From Methylopila turkensis (GTDB taxonomy: Bacteria; Pseudomonadota; Alphaproteobacteria; Rhizobiales; Methylopilaceae), in NCBI RefSeq assembly GCF_027922325.1, contig NZ_BSFL01000002.1, positions 744,001 to 808,000 on the forward strand: a DNA stretch of 64,000 nt, written 5' to 3'. Below the pieces are notes generated by a model that worked only from the letters and a program-made list of their open reading frames with translations, did no database searches and had not been told where the DNA came from. Position numbers and translations under genes: made by a program. This document shows positions 10,296 through 18,243 of this stretch, piece by piece; position 1 is the first letter of the stretch, and the number at the start of each line of letters is the position of its first letter.

Positions 10296-11166
10296 CCTCG
10301 ATCCGGTGGCCCGAGTGCCGCTCGATCTTCCAGGCGACGTAGTCGGCGCCGCCTGAGAACGTGAACACCGCCTTCGCGAGCCGCGCCAGATTGAGCGGCT
10401 TCGCGAGGCGGCGGCGAAGCCCCCAGGCGCGCTCCGCCGTCCGACGCTCCCGCTCCGGAATCGCCGTCGTCAGCCGCGCCCCGTCGCGCGTGAAGCGGAG
10501 GCCCGCGGCCTCCCAGCCGAGCTCCAGCATGCGCGCGAAGCGCTCCGGCGCGCGCTCGACGATCGCCGACGGCTGCGCCGCGCTCTCCACCCGGAGCTCC
10601 GAGGCGTAGGTCCGGCGGAACAGCCCGGACCAGAACTCCGCCGCCGTCCCGCTCGCCGGGCCGAGCAGCGCCGCCCACCACGCCGCCGAGCGCACCGCGA
10701 CCGCGACCGCTTCGGCGACCTCCCACGCAGCGCCGGGATCGCGCGCGAAGGCGAGCGCGGCCGGCTGCGTGAAGCGGGTCCAGATGGTGGTGTCGCGGCT
10801 GAGCGCCCGGGCGTGGGCGCGGAACTGCGCCACCGTCATGATCGCGATCTTGGCGCGCAAGCCGCCGTCGGGGCCTGCGCTCTCCGCGTACTCCACGTTC
10901 GGCGGCAGCGCGGCGTTGGCGCGCCGGGCCATGGGACCCGCGTCCCAATGCGCGAGATCGTCCAGCAGCACGTAGAAGTCCAGCAGTCCGTCGGTGGCGC
11001 CTGTGCGCAGCGCCGAGCCGTAGAACAGCACGCCCGCGGCGCGGCCGCCGGAGCGCGCGGCGAGCTCGGCCGCGAAGCGGCGCACGCCGGGGACCACCGG
11101 CGCGGCGAGCTCTTCGGCGACCGCGGCGGCGAGGCGTTCAAGGCCGGGTTCGGCGGGCGTCGTCAT
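10213..11166 (-). CDS. Nucleotidyltransferase-fold protein, possibly Tam41-like
   Basis: This 317-residue protein is usually left as hypothetical. It contains 'GVLFYGSALRTGATDGLLDFYVLLDD' in outline: a GS motif, then about a dozen residues on an LDFxVxxDD block. That arrangement resembles the catalytic strand pair of nucleotidyltransferase-fold proteins and in particular the mitochondrial CDP-diacylglycerol synthase Tam41. It is the last of three leftward genes (CDP-alcohol transferase, lipid kinase, this one) that mirror the set next to spt in Caulobacter needed for ceramide phosphoglycerate. If the reading is right, it would activate a lipid or head-group phosphate with CTP. The fold call is moderate; the substrate is inference. 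Confidence 0.5.
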   Translation of the reverse strand: MTTPAEPGLERLAAAVAEELAAPVVPGVRRFAAELAARSGGRAAGVLFYGSALRTGATDGLLDFYVLLDDLAHWDAGPMARRANAALPPNVEYAESAGPDGGLRAKIAIMTVAQFRAHARALSRDTTIWTRFTQPAALAFARDPGAAWEVAEAVAVAVRSAAWWAALLGPASGTAAEFWSGLFRRTYASELRVESAAQPSAIVERAPERFARMLELGWEAAGLRFTRDGARLTTAIPERERRTAERAWGLRRRLAKPLNLARLAKAVFTFSGGADYVAWKIERHSGHRIEVTPFQRRHPLLAAGPVLWRLWRRGVLR

Positions 11167-11178
11167 GGCGCGGAACCG

Positions 11179-12111
11179 TCAGTAGGAGAGGAAGGTCACG
11201 GGCGGCGCGGCCCGCAGCTCCACGCGGCCGTCGGCGCCGGGGCGGAACGTGTCGCCGTCCATGATGAACGGCGCGCGCAGGCCGATCGAGAGCGCGTCGG
11301 AGCGCCCGCTGCGGTAGCTCTCGCGCATCCAGGGCCGCGGGCGGCCGCGTCCGATCGGGAGCAGCGCGGAGGCGAGCCGCGGCGGCGGCGCGTCGGCGAC
11401 CAGATGGTCGATCGCGCCGTCGCCCTCGCCCCAGAACGGCCAGAGCCCCAGCATCAGCTTGTCGAGCGTGGTGGCGAGGAAGAAGAAGGCGGCGCGCTCG
11501 TCCGCCTCCGCGCCGTCGGGGCCGATCGCGGCGGGCACGCCCGCGCGCCATTCCGCGCGCTCGGCGCCCGAAAGCGCGGCGCGGACGGCGGCGGCGATCC
11601 CGACCGCGACGCCGAGCCGCTGGGCCAACCCGCGGCTGTGCACCCGCTCGTTGACGAGCCGCGTCGCGCGCTCGAACGCGCCGAAGCCGAACACGAAGCC
11701 CTGCAGCGTCCGCCCGTCCGCCGTGACCTCGAGCGGTCTCCGGACCGCGCGCTTGAATGGCGCGCCGGAAGCGAGCGCAGCCGACAGCCGCGCCAGCGCG
11801 TCCGGGCCGTGGCCCACGCTCCCGACGTCGCCGGCGGCGGCGTTGGTTTTGCCCAGTGGCGCCAGCGCGATCTCAGGGAGCGTGTCGCCGTACGCCGGCC
11901 CCAGGGCGCTCAGCACATCCCGCAGCGTGCCGTCGCCGCCTGCGACCGCGAGCACGTCGACGCCCGCCTCCCGCATCCGCACCATCGCCGGCCCGTAGCC
12001 GGCGATCGTCTCCGGCGCCTCGAAGGCGACGCCCGGCGGCGCGGCGGGCGCGCGCTTCGCGCGCGCGTTGCGCCAGCTCCGGCCGTTCGCGACGACGCCG
12101 AGCTTCGGCAT
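11179..12111 (-). CDS. Diacylglycerol/sphingoid-type lipid kinase (CpgB-like ceramide kinase candidate)
   Basis: This is a 310-residue member of the diacylglycerol/sphingosine kinase catalytic family. The ATP-binding core 'VLAVAGGDGTLRDVLSAL' with its GGDGT signature lies at about residues 57-75, followed by 'APLGKTNAAAGD', 'FVFGFGAFERATRLV' and a C-terminal beta domain ending 'PFIMDGDTF'. The ATG at 12111 is 12 bases after the stop of the upstream CDP-alcohol transferase gene, so the genes are likely co-transcribed. In Caulobacter the equivalent gene beside spt (cpgB) encodes a ceramide kinase. The enzyme family is clear; ceramide as substrate is inferred from the neighbours. Confidence 0.75.
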   Translation of the reverse strand: MPKLGVVANGRSWRNARAKRAPAAPPGVAFEAPETIAGYGPAMVRMREAGVDVLAVAGGDGTLRDVLSALGPAYGDTLPEIALAPLGKTNAAAGDVGSVGHGPDALARLSAALASGAPFKRAVRRPLEVTADGRTLQGFVFGFGAFERATRLVNERVHSRGLAQRLGVAVGIAAAVRAALSGAERAEWRAGVPAAIGPDGAEADERAAFFFLATTLDKLMLGLWPFWGEGDGAIDHLVADAPPPRLASALLPIGRGRPRPWMRESYRSGRSDALSIGLRAPFIMDGDTFRPGADGRVELRAAPPVTFLSY

Positions 12112-12122
12112 GGCCCGCGCCT

Positions 12123-13265
12123 TTACGCGTCGAGCCAGGAGGTGATCGGCCCGCGCCGGCTGGCGATCAGCGCCTGGACGATCTGGGCGGTGTGGACCAG
12201 GAAGCTCAGCACGATCCAGACCACCACCAGCCACATGCCGACGTCCGGCCGGCCGAACAGCGTCGCGACGGTGAGGATGACGAGGTTCGGGTTCCGCCGC
12301 GCGGTGATCAGCCGGAAGAAGCTGTCGAACGGCCGCCAGACATGCATGTGCATGCCAAACAGCCGCAGGAAAATCCCCTCCTCCACCCGCTGCAGGATGT
12401 AGCCGCCGAAGATGATCGCGATCATCAGCCCGGCGTAGTCGCCGGAGAAGCCCGCGGCCGGCAGCCCGATAACCCACGCGAGCCACCAGAACGGCGGATG
12501 GATAAGATCGATGCCGTGGTCGAGCACGTTGCCGAACTCGCTCGACGTCATGGTGACGCGGGCGAGCTTGCCGTCGACCGTGTCGAGGAAGGTCATGATC
12601 CAGGCCGCGACGAGGCCGGACAGGTAGAAGCCGTTCCAGAACGCCCACAGCGCCACGAACACCAGCGCGAGGCCGACATAGGTGACCGTGTTCGGCGTGA
12701 TGCGGCGCTCGGCGCACCACTTGGTCACGATCCGGGCCGGCTTCGGCCAGACGTATTTGGTGACGAAGTCGGTCACGCCCTTGTAGGAGCCGGCGAAGCT
12801 GCGGGCCTCGACCTCGTCCACCGTGCGCTCGTTCAGCGGGATGAGATAGGCGATCTCGCGCTTGCGGAGCTTGCGGTTGTAGGAGCCCGCGAGGCCTTCA
12901 GAATCGAGCCGCTCCACGCCCGCCGGCAGCGCCGCGGCGTCGCCCGCGAGGATCGCGGCCGCGACCGCCGGCGCGTCGGCGCCCGTCACGTTGGCGGCGA
13001 CCGGCTCGCTCCCTGCGAGCAGCGCGGCGCCGGGCCGGACCGCAAGCGCGTCGACCAGCCGCTGCTCGAAGGCGTAGTCCACGCGCAGCAGCAGCACGTC
13101 GGCGTCGGCGGGCAGGCCGTCGAGCGTGTCGCGCACCTCGGCGACGCCCGCCCGGTTCAACTGGCGGGTCAGCCGCTCGGCGGAGCTCATGCCCCAGATG
13201 CGCACGTCGGACCGGCCGAGAAGAACCGCTATGCGCGCCGGGGCCGTGCGGCTGTCGTTGGTCAT
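12123..13265 (-). CDS. CDP-alcohol phosphatidyltransferase with a cytosolic N-terminal domain
   Basis: This is a 380-residue membrane enzyme. The family signature D-x2-DG-x2-AR-x8-G-x3-D-x3-D is complete at 'DTVDGKLARVTMTSSEFG' continuing NVLDHGID. It is flanked by membrane segments such as 'VTYVGLALVFVALWAFW' and 'MWLVVVWIVLSFLVHTA'. Residues 1-130 form a soluble domain with a 'RIAVLLGRSDVRIWG' start and 'LLRVDYAFEQRLVDAL', which looks like a degenerate nucleotidyltransferase or HAD-like module. It displaces CMP from a CDP-activated lipid or head group. Together with the kinase and the nucleotidyltransferase-like gene downstream, it could complete a kinase-activation-transfer route for a phosphorylated ceramide. 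The exact substrate is unknown. Confidence 0.75.
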   Translation of the reverse strand: MTNDSRTAPARIAVLLGRSDVRIWGMSSAERLTRQLNRAGVAEVRDTLDGLPADADVLLLRVDYAFEQRLVDALAVRPGAALLAGSEPVAANVTGADAPAVAAAILAGDAAALPAGVERLDSEGLAGSYNRKLRKREIAYLIPLNERTVDEVEARSFAGSYKGVTDFVTKYVWPKPARIVTKWCAERRITPNTVTYVGLALVFVALWAFWNGFYLSGLVAAWIMTFLDTVDGKLARVTMTSSEFGNVLDHGIDLIHPPFWWLAWVIGLPAAGFSGDYAGLMIAIIFGGYILQRVEEGIFLRLFGMHMHVWRPFDSFFRLITARRNPNLVILTVATLFGRPDVGMWLVVVWIVLSFLVHTAQIVQALIASRRGPITSWLDA

Positions 13266-13373
13266 GATAAAGTCGCTTGCCTCGCGTTCGCTTGTCCGGA
13301 CGTGTCCTTAGCGACGAAACGCCTATCCTGCCACCCGCCTCGTTCGATCCGAGCCTTTCCGCAGACGGAGCCC

Positions 13374-13811
13374 ATGGCCAACGCGACGATGACGAAATTC
13401 GGCTATCCCGGCGCCGCGATCCGGGAAGCGGAGCTATGGTCCGTGCAGGTGCGGCCGAAGCAGCCGGGCTTCGGATCGCTGGTGCTGGTCTCGAAGGAGC
13501 CGGCGCAGGCGTTCGGCGCGCTGAGCGCCGCGGCCTTCGCGGAGCTCGGGACGCTCGTGCCGCAGATCGAGGCGGCGCTGAAGGCCGTGACGGGTTATGA
13601 CCGGATCAACTATCTGATGCTGATGATGGTCGACCCCGACGTGCATTTCCACGTGATCCCGCGCCACGAGGCCCCGCGCGACTTCGCCGGCCTCACCTTC
13701 CGCGACGCCGGCTGGCCCGGCCCGCCCGCGCTCGGCGAGGGGCCCGAGCTCGACGCCGCCGCCATCGAGTCCCTGAAGAACGAGATCCTTCGGCGTTGGC
13801 CCTCAGCGTAA
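13374..13811 (+). CDS. HIT-family (histidine triad) nucleotide-binding protein
   Basis: This is a 145-residue protein with the histidine triad near its middle, 'MVDPDVHFHVIPRHEAP' (HxHxxPR). This family hydrolyses or transfers nucleoside monophosphates, for example AMP/GMP-lysine or dinucleoside polyphosphates. The gene starts a rightward run that continues into the LptF/LptG-like pair; its last 16 bases overlap the next reading frame. It lies divergent from the CDP-alcohol transferase gene. A role in clearing nucleotidyl intermediates of the lipid pathway is possible but unproven. Confidence 0.75.
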   Translation: MANATMTKFGYPGAAIREAELWSVQVRPKQPGFGSLVLVSKEPAQAFGALSAAAFAELGTLVPQIEAALKAVTGYDRINYLMLMMVDPDVHFHVIPRHEAPRDFAGLTFRDAGWPGPPALGEGPELDAAAIESLKNEILRRWPSA

Positions 13812-15058
13812 ACCTGTTCCGTTCCGATCAGCGGGCGTCGTTCTTTCCGACCGGCCTGCTGGAGCGCTACGTCATCGGCCTCACGCTGAAGCCGATGCTG
13901 ATCGCGCTCACGGTGGTGCTGCTCGGCCTGCTGATGGAGCGCGTGCTGCGAATCGTCGACGTGCTCGCGGTCGCCGGCGCGCCGGTGATCCTCGTCTTCG
14001 CGCTCTCGGCGAACCTGATCCCGCATTATCTCGGCTTCGCCGCGCCGGCCGCCTTCGCGCTCGGCGTGTTCTCGGCCTTCTCGCGCATGTCGAACGGCGC
14101 CGAGCTCGAATCGATGATGGCGACCGGCGTTTCGGTGTGGCGGCTGGTGAAGCCGCTCGTCGGCCTGGGCGTGCTGCTGGCGCTCGCGAACCTCGTGGTG
14201 ATGGGCTTCCTCGACCCCTACAGCCGCTATGCCTACCGCGAGATCCTGAACCAGTCCGTCACCTACGCCTGGCGCGCGCACGCGCCGGCCGCGACCTTCA
14301 TCTCGGTCCGCGACGGGCTGACCGTCACCGCCGACGAGGTCGACAACACCGGACGCCGGCTCAAGGGCGTGTTTATCGAGGACCGCGCCAACGGCCGCGA
14401 GACGCTGACGACCGCCGCCGGCGGCACGCTGGAGGTCACGCCGGACGGCAAGCAGCTCCAGCTTCGGCTGCACAAGGGCTTCGTGCTGCGCAACGCCGAG
14501 GTCGGCGGCCGCCCGAGCTCCGCGCGGTTCAACGATCTCGTCTTCGACAAGAAGTTCGCGCTCGAGGCTCCGCCGTTCCGTCCCCGCGGCGGCGACGAGC
14601 GCGAGCTGTCCATGACCGAGCTGTGGTCCGAGATGGGGGCCGCCGCGCCGGTGCAGCCCTATCGCGAGCTTTCGGCCGAATTCCACGCCCGCATCGTGCG
14701 GTCGCTCGCGATGATTTTCTTGCCGATCCTGATCGCGCCGCTCAGCATGACGATGCGGCGGCAGAGCCGCTTCGCCAACATCGCGCTCGCGGCGGCCCTG
14801 CTGCTGGCGTTCCAGAACCTCGCCCAGGTCGGCGAGACGCTGGCGCACAAGGGCGTGCTGCCGGCGATCATCGCGTGCTGGGCGCCGCTCGCAGCGCTGG
14901 CCGCGATCTCGTTCTGGCTGTTCGCGACCAGCACGGACCGGCCCGGCGACACCGCGCTGTCGCGCATGCTCGATCGCGTCAACGCGGTCGCCGCCGCGAT
15001 CGGAAACGCGATCCTCGCGCCGTTCCGACGGCTGCGCCGCGCCGCCGCGAAGGGCTGA
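13796..15058 (+). CDS. lptF: LptF/LptG-family (YjgP/YjgQ) permease, LptF-like
   Basis: This is a 420-residue inner-membrane protein of the YjgP/YjgQ family. It shows membrane segments at about residues 35-55, 65-85 and 105-170, a periplasmic jelly-roll region in the middle (residues about 180-290), and three further segments near the C-terminus. In LPS export LptF and LptG pair with the ATPase LptB to lift lipids toward the outer membrane. The apparent start is TTG 13796 inside the HIT gene. The pair sits inside a sphingolipid cluster and not beside lptD, so it may be a second LptFG pair dedicated to sphingolipid export. That is inference. Confidence 0.8.
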   Translation: MALSVNLFRSDQRASFFPTGLLERYVIGLTLKPMLIALTVVLLGLLMERVLRIVDVLAVAGAPVILVFALSANLIPHYLGFAAPAAFALGVFSAFSRMSNGAELESMMATGVSVWRLVKPLVGLGVLLALANLVVMGFLDPYSRYAYREILNQSVTYAWRAHAPAATFISVRDGLTVTADEVDNTGRRLKGVFIEDRANGRETLTTAAGGTLEVTPDGKQLQLRLHKGFVLRNAEVGGRPSSARFNDLVFDKKFALEAPPFRPRGGDERELSMTELWSEMGAAAPVQPYRELSAEFHARIVRSLAMIFLPILIAPLSMTMRRQSRFANIALAAALLLAFQNLAQVGETLAHKGVLPAIIACWAPLAALAAISFWLFATSTDRPGDTALSRMLDRVNAVAAAIGNAILAPFRRLRRAAAKG

Positions 15059-15069
15059 AGGTCCGCTCC

Positions 15070-16191
15070 ATGCGCCTGCTCCGCTATCTCAGCTTCCGCT
15101 TCTTCGCGCTCGCCGTCACGGCGACGCTGATGCTGGCGGCGATCGCCGAGGTGCTCGACCTCGTCGACAACGCCGGCGACATCCTGGACCGCGGCGAAGG
15201 CGCGGCCGGCTTCGTCGAATATCTCTCGCTGCGCACCCCGACGCTGATCGCCCACTCCCTGCCGCTCGGCGCGCTCGTGGGCGCGCTCGCGGCGCTCGCC
15301 TTCCTCGCCCGCAACAGCGAGATCGTCGCGATGCGGGCGGCGGGGCGCAGTTCGTGGGAGCTGTTCGCGCTGATGGTCCCCGGCGCCTTCGTGCTCGCGG
15401 TCGCCCAGTGCGCGCTGCTCGACGTGGTGCTGCCGAAGACGCAGCGCTCGCTCGCGGTGTGGTGGGCGGCCGGGCCCGACTCCAAGATCGACTCCGACAA
15501 GCCGGCCTGGCTGAGGCTCGGCGACCAGATCATCTCGTTCGAAGGCCTGCGCGACCGCGGGCGGACGCTCGTGAACCTCAAGGTCTACGACCGCGACGCC
15601 GAGAAGGTGGCGATCGGCCGGACCACGGCCGCCGAGGCGCGCTACGAGAAGCGGCGCTGGACGCTGATCGGCGCGACCCACACCTCCTGGCTCCGGGAGA
15701 GCTTCAACGTCCAAACCCCGGCCGACGGCCCGTGGAAGACGACGCTGACGCCGGCCGACGCGGTGGCCTCGCTGACGCCGGGCGGGCTGATGTCGTCGGA
15801 TTCGGCGCAGCAGGTGCTTGCGGGCGAGCGGGTGGCGAACGCGCCGCCGAGCTTCTACGCGACGCTGATCCAGCGCGTCTACGCCGGCCCGATGGGCGTC
15901 GCGGTGCTGCTGCTGCTCGCCATGCCGGCCGCCTTCCTGAACTGGCGCGACGCGCGCTCGGCCCGCTACGTCTTCGTCGGCCTGGCGCTCGGGCTCGCCT
16001 TCCTGCTCACGGACGGCCTGCTCACCTCGCTCGGCGGCGCCGGGGTGCTGAGCCCGGTCGTGGGCGCGTGGTCGGGCGTGATCCTGTTCGCCATCATCGG
16101 CGCCTTCAACCTGTTCCGGATGGAGCGCGGCCTCGCCCGCCCGCGACCGTTTCGCGCCGCCGGAGACCTGCTGCCGGAACCCAGCCGATGA
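15070..16191 (+). CDS. lptG: LptF/LptG-family (YjgP/YjgQ) permease, LptG-like
   Basis: This is a 373-residue partner of the preceding permease, 11 bases downstream. It has the same architecture: N-terminal segment 'LSFRFFALAVTATLMLAAIA', 'LPLGALVGALAALAFLAR', a periplasmic domain (residues about 135-270, with 'LGDQIISFEGLRDRG'), and C-terminal segments from 'GPMGVAVLLLLAMPAAFL' onward. The stop overlaps the start of the GNAT gene by ATGA, so all three are translationally coupled. It is expected to form a heterodimer with the LptF-like protein and use LptB-type ATPase energy; no lptB is present in the window. Annotation pipelines would call it LptG; its cargo here may be sphingolipid. Confidence 0.8.
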   Translation: MRLLRYLSFRFFALAVTATLMLAAIAEVLDLVDNAGDILDRGEGAAGFVEYLSLRTPTLIAHSLPLGALVGALAALAFLARNSEIVAMRAAGRSSWELFALMVPGAFVLAVAQCALLDVVLPKTQRSLAVWWAAGPDSKIDSDKPAWLRLGDQIISFEGLRDRGRTLVNLKVYDRDAEKVAIGRTTAAEARYEKRRWTLIGATHTSWLRESFNVQTPADGPWKTTLTPADAVASLTPGGLMSSDSAQQVLAGERVANAPPSFYATLIQRVYAGPMGVAVLLLLAMPAAFLNWRDARSARYVFVGLALGLAFLLTDGLLTSLGGAGVLSPVVGAWSGVILFAIIGAFNLFRMERGLARPRPFRAAGDLLPEPSR

Positions 16192-17312
16192 GCGCGATCG
16201 ACGTCCGTCCGGTCGAGGGCAAGCGCGACCTCGACCGCTTCATCACGCTGCCGCAGCGGCTGCAGGCGGGCGACCCGAACTATGTGGCGCCGCTGACGAT
16301 CGAGCGGCGGGAGTCGCTGTCGCCGGCCAAGAATCCGCTGTTCAAGCATGTCGAGGCGCAGTTCTTCCTGGCCTGGCGCGGCGGCGAGCCGGTTGGGCGC
16401 ATCAGCGCCCAGAGCGACGACCGGGTGTCCGACTGCGGCCATTTCGGCATGCTCGCGGCCGAGGACGACCCGGCGGTCTTCGCCGCGCTGTTCGGGGCCG
16501 CCGAAGCCTGGCTGAAGGCCAAGGGCCGGACCGAGGCGCGCGGCCCGTTCAACCTGTCGATCAACGAGGAATGCGGCCTGCTGGTCGACGGCTTCGACAC
16601 GCCCCCGATGCTGTTCATGCCGCACGACGCCCCTTACGTCGCGGCTCGGGTGGGGGAGCAGGGCTACGCCAAGGCGATGGACCTGTTCGCCTATCTCCAC
16701 CGCACCAGCGAGCCGTTCCCCAAGGCGATCGAGCGCATCATCGAGCGCCCGCGCCCGCCGGAGGTGGTCGTCCGCCATCTCGACTGGAAGCGCTACGACG
16801 CCGAGATCGCGACCGTCATCGACATCTTCAACGACGCCTGGTCGGAGAACTGGGGCTTCGTGCCGTTCAGCCCCGAGGAGCTCGACCATCTGGCGAAGTC
16901 GCTGAAGCTGCTGATCGACGAGCGGCTGCTGTGGATCGTCGAGGTGTCGGGCCGCCCGGCCGCCTTCGGCGTCGGCCTGCCGAACCTCAACGAGATGATC
17001 GCCGAGTTCGACGGCAAGCTGCTGCCGTTCAACTGGGCGAAGCTGATCTGGCGGCTGAAGCGCATGACCTATACGAGCGGCCGCGTCGCGCTGATGGGCG
17101 TCCGCAAGGAATACTCGCGCTCCTTCCTCGGCCGCGCCATGCCGATCTACATCTTCGACGAGTTCCGCAAGGAGGGCCGCCGCCGCGGCATCGAGCGGGT
17201 CGAGATGTCGTGGGTGCTCGAAAGCAACCTGCCGATGCGGCACATGGGCGAGGCGCTGTCCGACGGCCGCGCCTACAAGACCTATCGGCTCTACGCCAAG
17301 GCGCTCAAATGA
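16188..17312 (+). CDS. GNAT-fold acyltransferase resembling bacterial ceramide synthase
   Basis: This 374-residue protein belongs to a family often misnamed 'dATP pyrophosphohydrolase'. It opens with 'VRPVEGKRDLDRFITLPQRL' and has 'DPNYVAPLTIERRESLSPAKN', 'FNLSINEECGLLVDGFDTPP' and a GNAT-like C-terminal half ending 'VEMSWVLESNLPMRHMGEAL'. The bacterial ceramide synthase of Caulobacter belongs to this family as I recall it, and acylates the amino group of the sphingoid base. Overlap with the LptG-like gene and with the next gene shows one transcript. The family is clear to me from these motifs; the ceramide synthase activity is inferred from family and context. Confidence 0.65.
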   Translation: MSAIDVRPVEGKRDLDRFITLPQRLQAGDPNYVAPLTIERRESLSPAKNPLFKHVEAQFFLAWRGGEPVGRISAQSDDRVSDCGHFGMLAAEDDPAVFAALFGAAEAWLKAKGRTEARGPFNLSINEECGLLVDGFDTPPMLFMPHDAPYVAARVGEQGYAKAMDLFAYLHRTSEPFPKAIERIIERPRPPEVVVRHLDWKRYDAEIATVIDIFNDAWSENWGFVPFSPEELDHLAKSLKLLIDERLLWIVEVSGRPAAFGVGLPNLNEMIAEFDGKLLPFNWAKLIWRLKRMTYTSGRVALMGVRKEYSRSFLGRAMPIYIFDEFRKEGRRRGIERVEMSWVLESNLPMRHMGEALSDGRAYKTYRLYAKALK

Positions 17313-18064
17313 CCCGCACGGCCCTCGTGCTGGCGGGCGTGCGCCCCGGACGCGATCCGCTGGCGGAGTTCGCGGGCGTCAGCCACAAGGCGCTGATCCC
17401 GATCGGCGGGACGCCGATGCTGGAGCGCGTCATCGCCGCGCTGCGGGCGAGCGGCCGGATCGACCGCATCGCGGTCTCGATCGACCGGCCCGAGCTCGTG
17501 ACGCTGGAAGGCGTCGAGGTGCTGCGGTCGTCGACCTCGGTCAGCCGCAGCGTCGGCGAGGCGCTGGAGGCGCTCGGCGGCCCGCTGCTGGTGACGACCG
17601 CCGACCACGCGCTGCTCGAACCGGACTGGGTGCGCCACTTCCTCGACCACCTGCCCGACGTCGACGTCGTCGCGGGCCTCGCGCGCGACCGCGACGTGAT
17701 GGCGGCCGCGCCCGACACCAAGCGCACCTTCCTGCGCTTCCGCGACGGCCGCTTCTCCGGCTGCAACCTGTTCCACCTGCGCGACCGGCGGGCGCTCCGG
17801 GCCATCCAGCTCTGGCAGATCGTCGAGAACGAGCGCAAGAAGCCCTTCACGCTGCTCCGCCGGCTCGGCCTGCGCGCCGTGTTCGCCCATCTCGCGGGGC
17901 GGCTGACGCTGGCTTACGCCGTGCGGCGGATCGAGGAGATGGCGGGCTGCACCGCCGGGATCGTCGAGCTGCCCTTCGGCCGCGCCGCGATCGACGTCGA
18001 CAAGCCCGACGACCTGATCCTCGTGCGCCGCATCGTCGAGCAGGACGCCGCCGCCCGCGCCTGA
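17309..18064 (+). CDS. MobA-like NTP transferase domain protein
   Basis: This is a 251-residue nucleotidyltransferase of the GT-A/MobA-like type. The N-terminal nucleotide-binding loop is 'TALVLAGVRPGRDPLAEF' with 'SHKALIPIGGTPMLERVI', followed by the metal-binding 'LLVTTADHALLEPDWV' and a late 'AAIDVDKPDDLILV'. Enzymes with this core activate small phosphates or sugars with CTP or GTP, or attach nucleotides to cofactors. The start overlaps the ceramide-synthase-like gene by ATGA, making it the last gene of the lipid operon. One possibility is that it makes the nucleotide-activated head-group precursor; a cofactor role cannot be excluded. Confidence 0.65.
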   Translation: MTRTALVLAGVRPGRDPLAEFAGVSHKALIPIGGTPMLERVIAALRASGRIDRIAVSIDRPELVTLEGVEVLRSSTSVSRSVGEALEALGGPLLVTTADHALLEPDWVRHFLDHLPDVDVVAGLARDRDVMAAAPDTKRTFLRFRDGRFSGCNLFHLRDRRALRAIQLWQIVENERKKPFTLLRRLGLRAVFAHLAGRLTLAYAVRRIEEMAGCTAGIVELPFGRAAIDVDKPDDLILVRRIVEQDAAARA

Positions 18065-18105
18065 ACGCCCGACGCCTCGAAAGCCCGTCCGCCCCAGTCC
18101 GGCTT

Positions 18106-18119
18106 CCGTAAAATTACGG
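18106..18119. promoter_or_regulatory. Palindrome in the asb operon upstream region
   Basis: CCGTAA and TTACGG form a perfect inverted repeat with a two-base AA spacer, about 65 bases before the leader ORF and 120 bases before asbA. It is an AT-containing island in very GC-rich DNA and could be a repressor operator. It does not match the IRO (RirA), ICE (Irr) or classical Fur consensus as I know them. Confidence 0.35.
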
Positions 18120-18183
18120 GGCTCCCCCTCCTGCCTCGTTCTTCACTCAGGGACCGCAGCGCGGTCGCGGAGCGACGAGGCTC

Positions 18184-18243
18184 ATGACCGATATCGACTT
18201 CGACGTGACGGAAGCGCGCGCCGGGACGGAGGCGATCTCATGA
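18184..18243 (+). CDS. Possible 19-codon leader ORF overlapping the asbA start
   Basis: An ATG at 18184 opens a 19-residue frame (beginning MTDIDFDVTEAR) whose TGA overlaps the asbA ATG as ATGA. A weak GAGG lies upstream. The strong GGAGG that serves asbA lies inside this ORF, so ribosomes finishing the leader would deliver directly to asbA. A small hairpin (GACCGC-AGC-GCGGTC, 18152-18166) precedes it. It may be a real leader peptide or chance; the peptide has no recognisable family. Confidence 0.3.
   Translation: MTDIDFDVTEARAGTEAIS

Noticed and set aside
10813..12402. Long plus-strand frame across the lipid kinase genes
   Set aside because: The opposite strand encodes the lipid kinase with GGDGT and a nucleotidyltransferase-like protein; the plus-strand translation is low-complexity.
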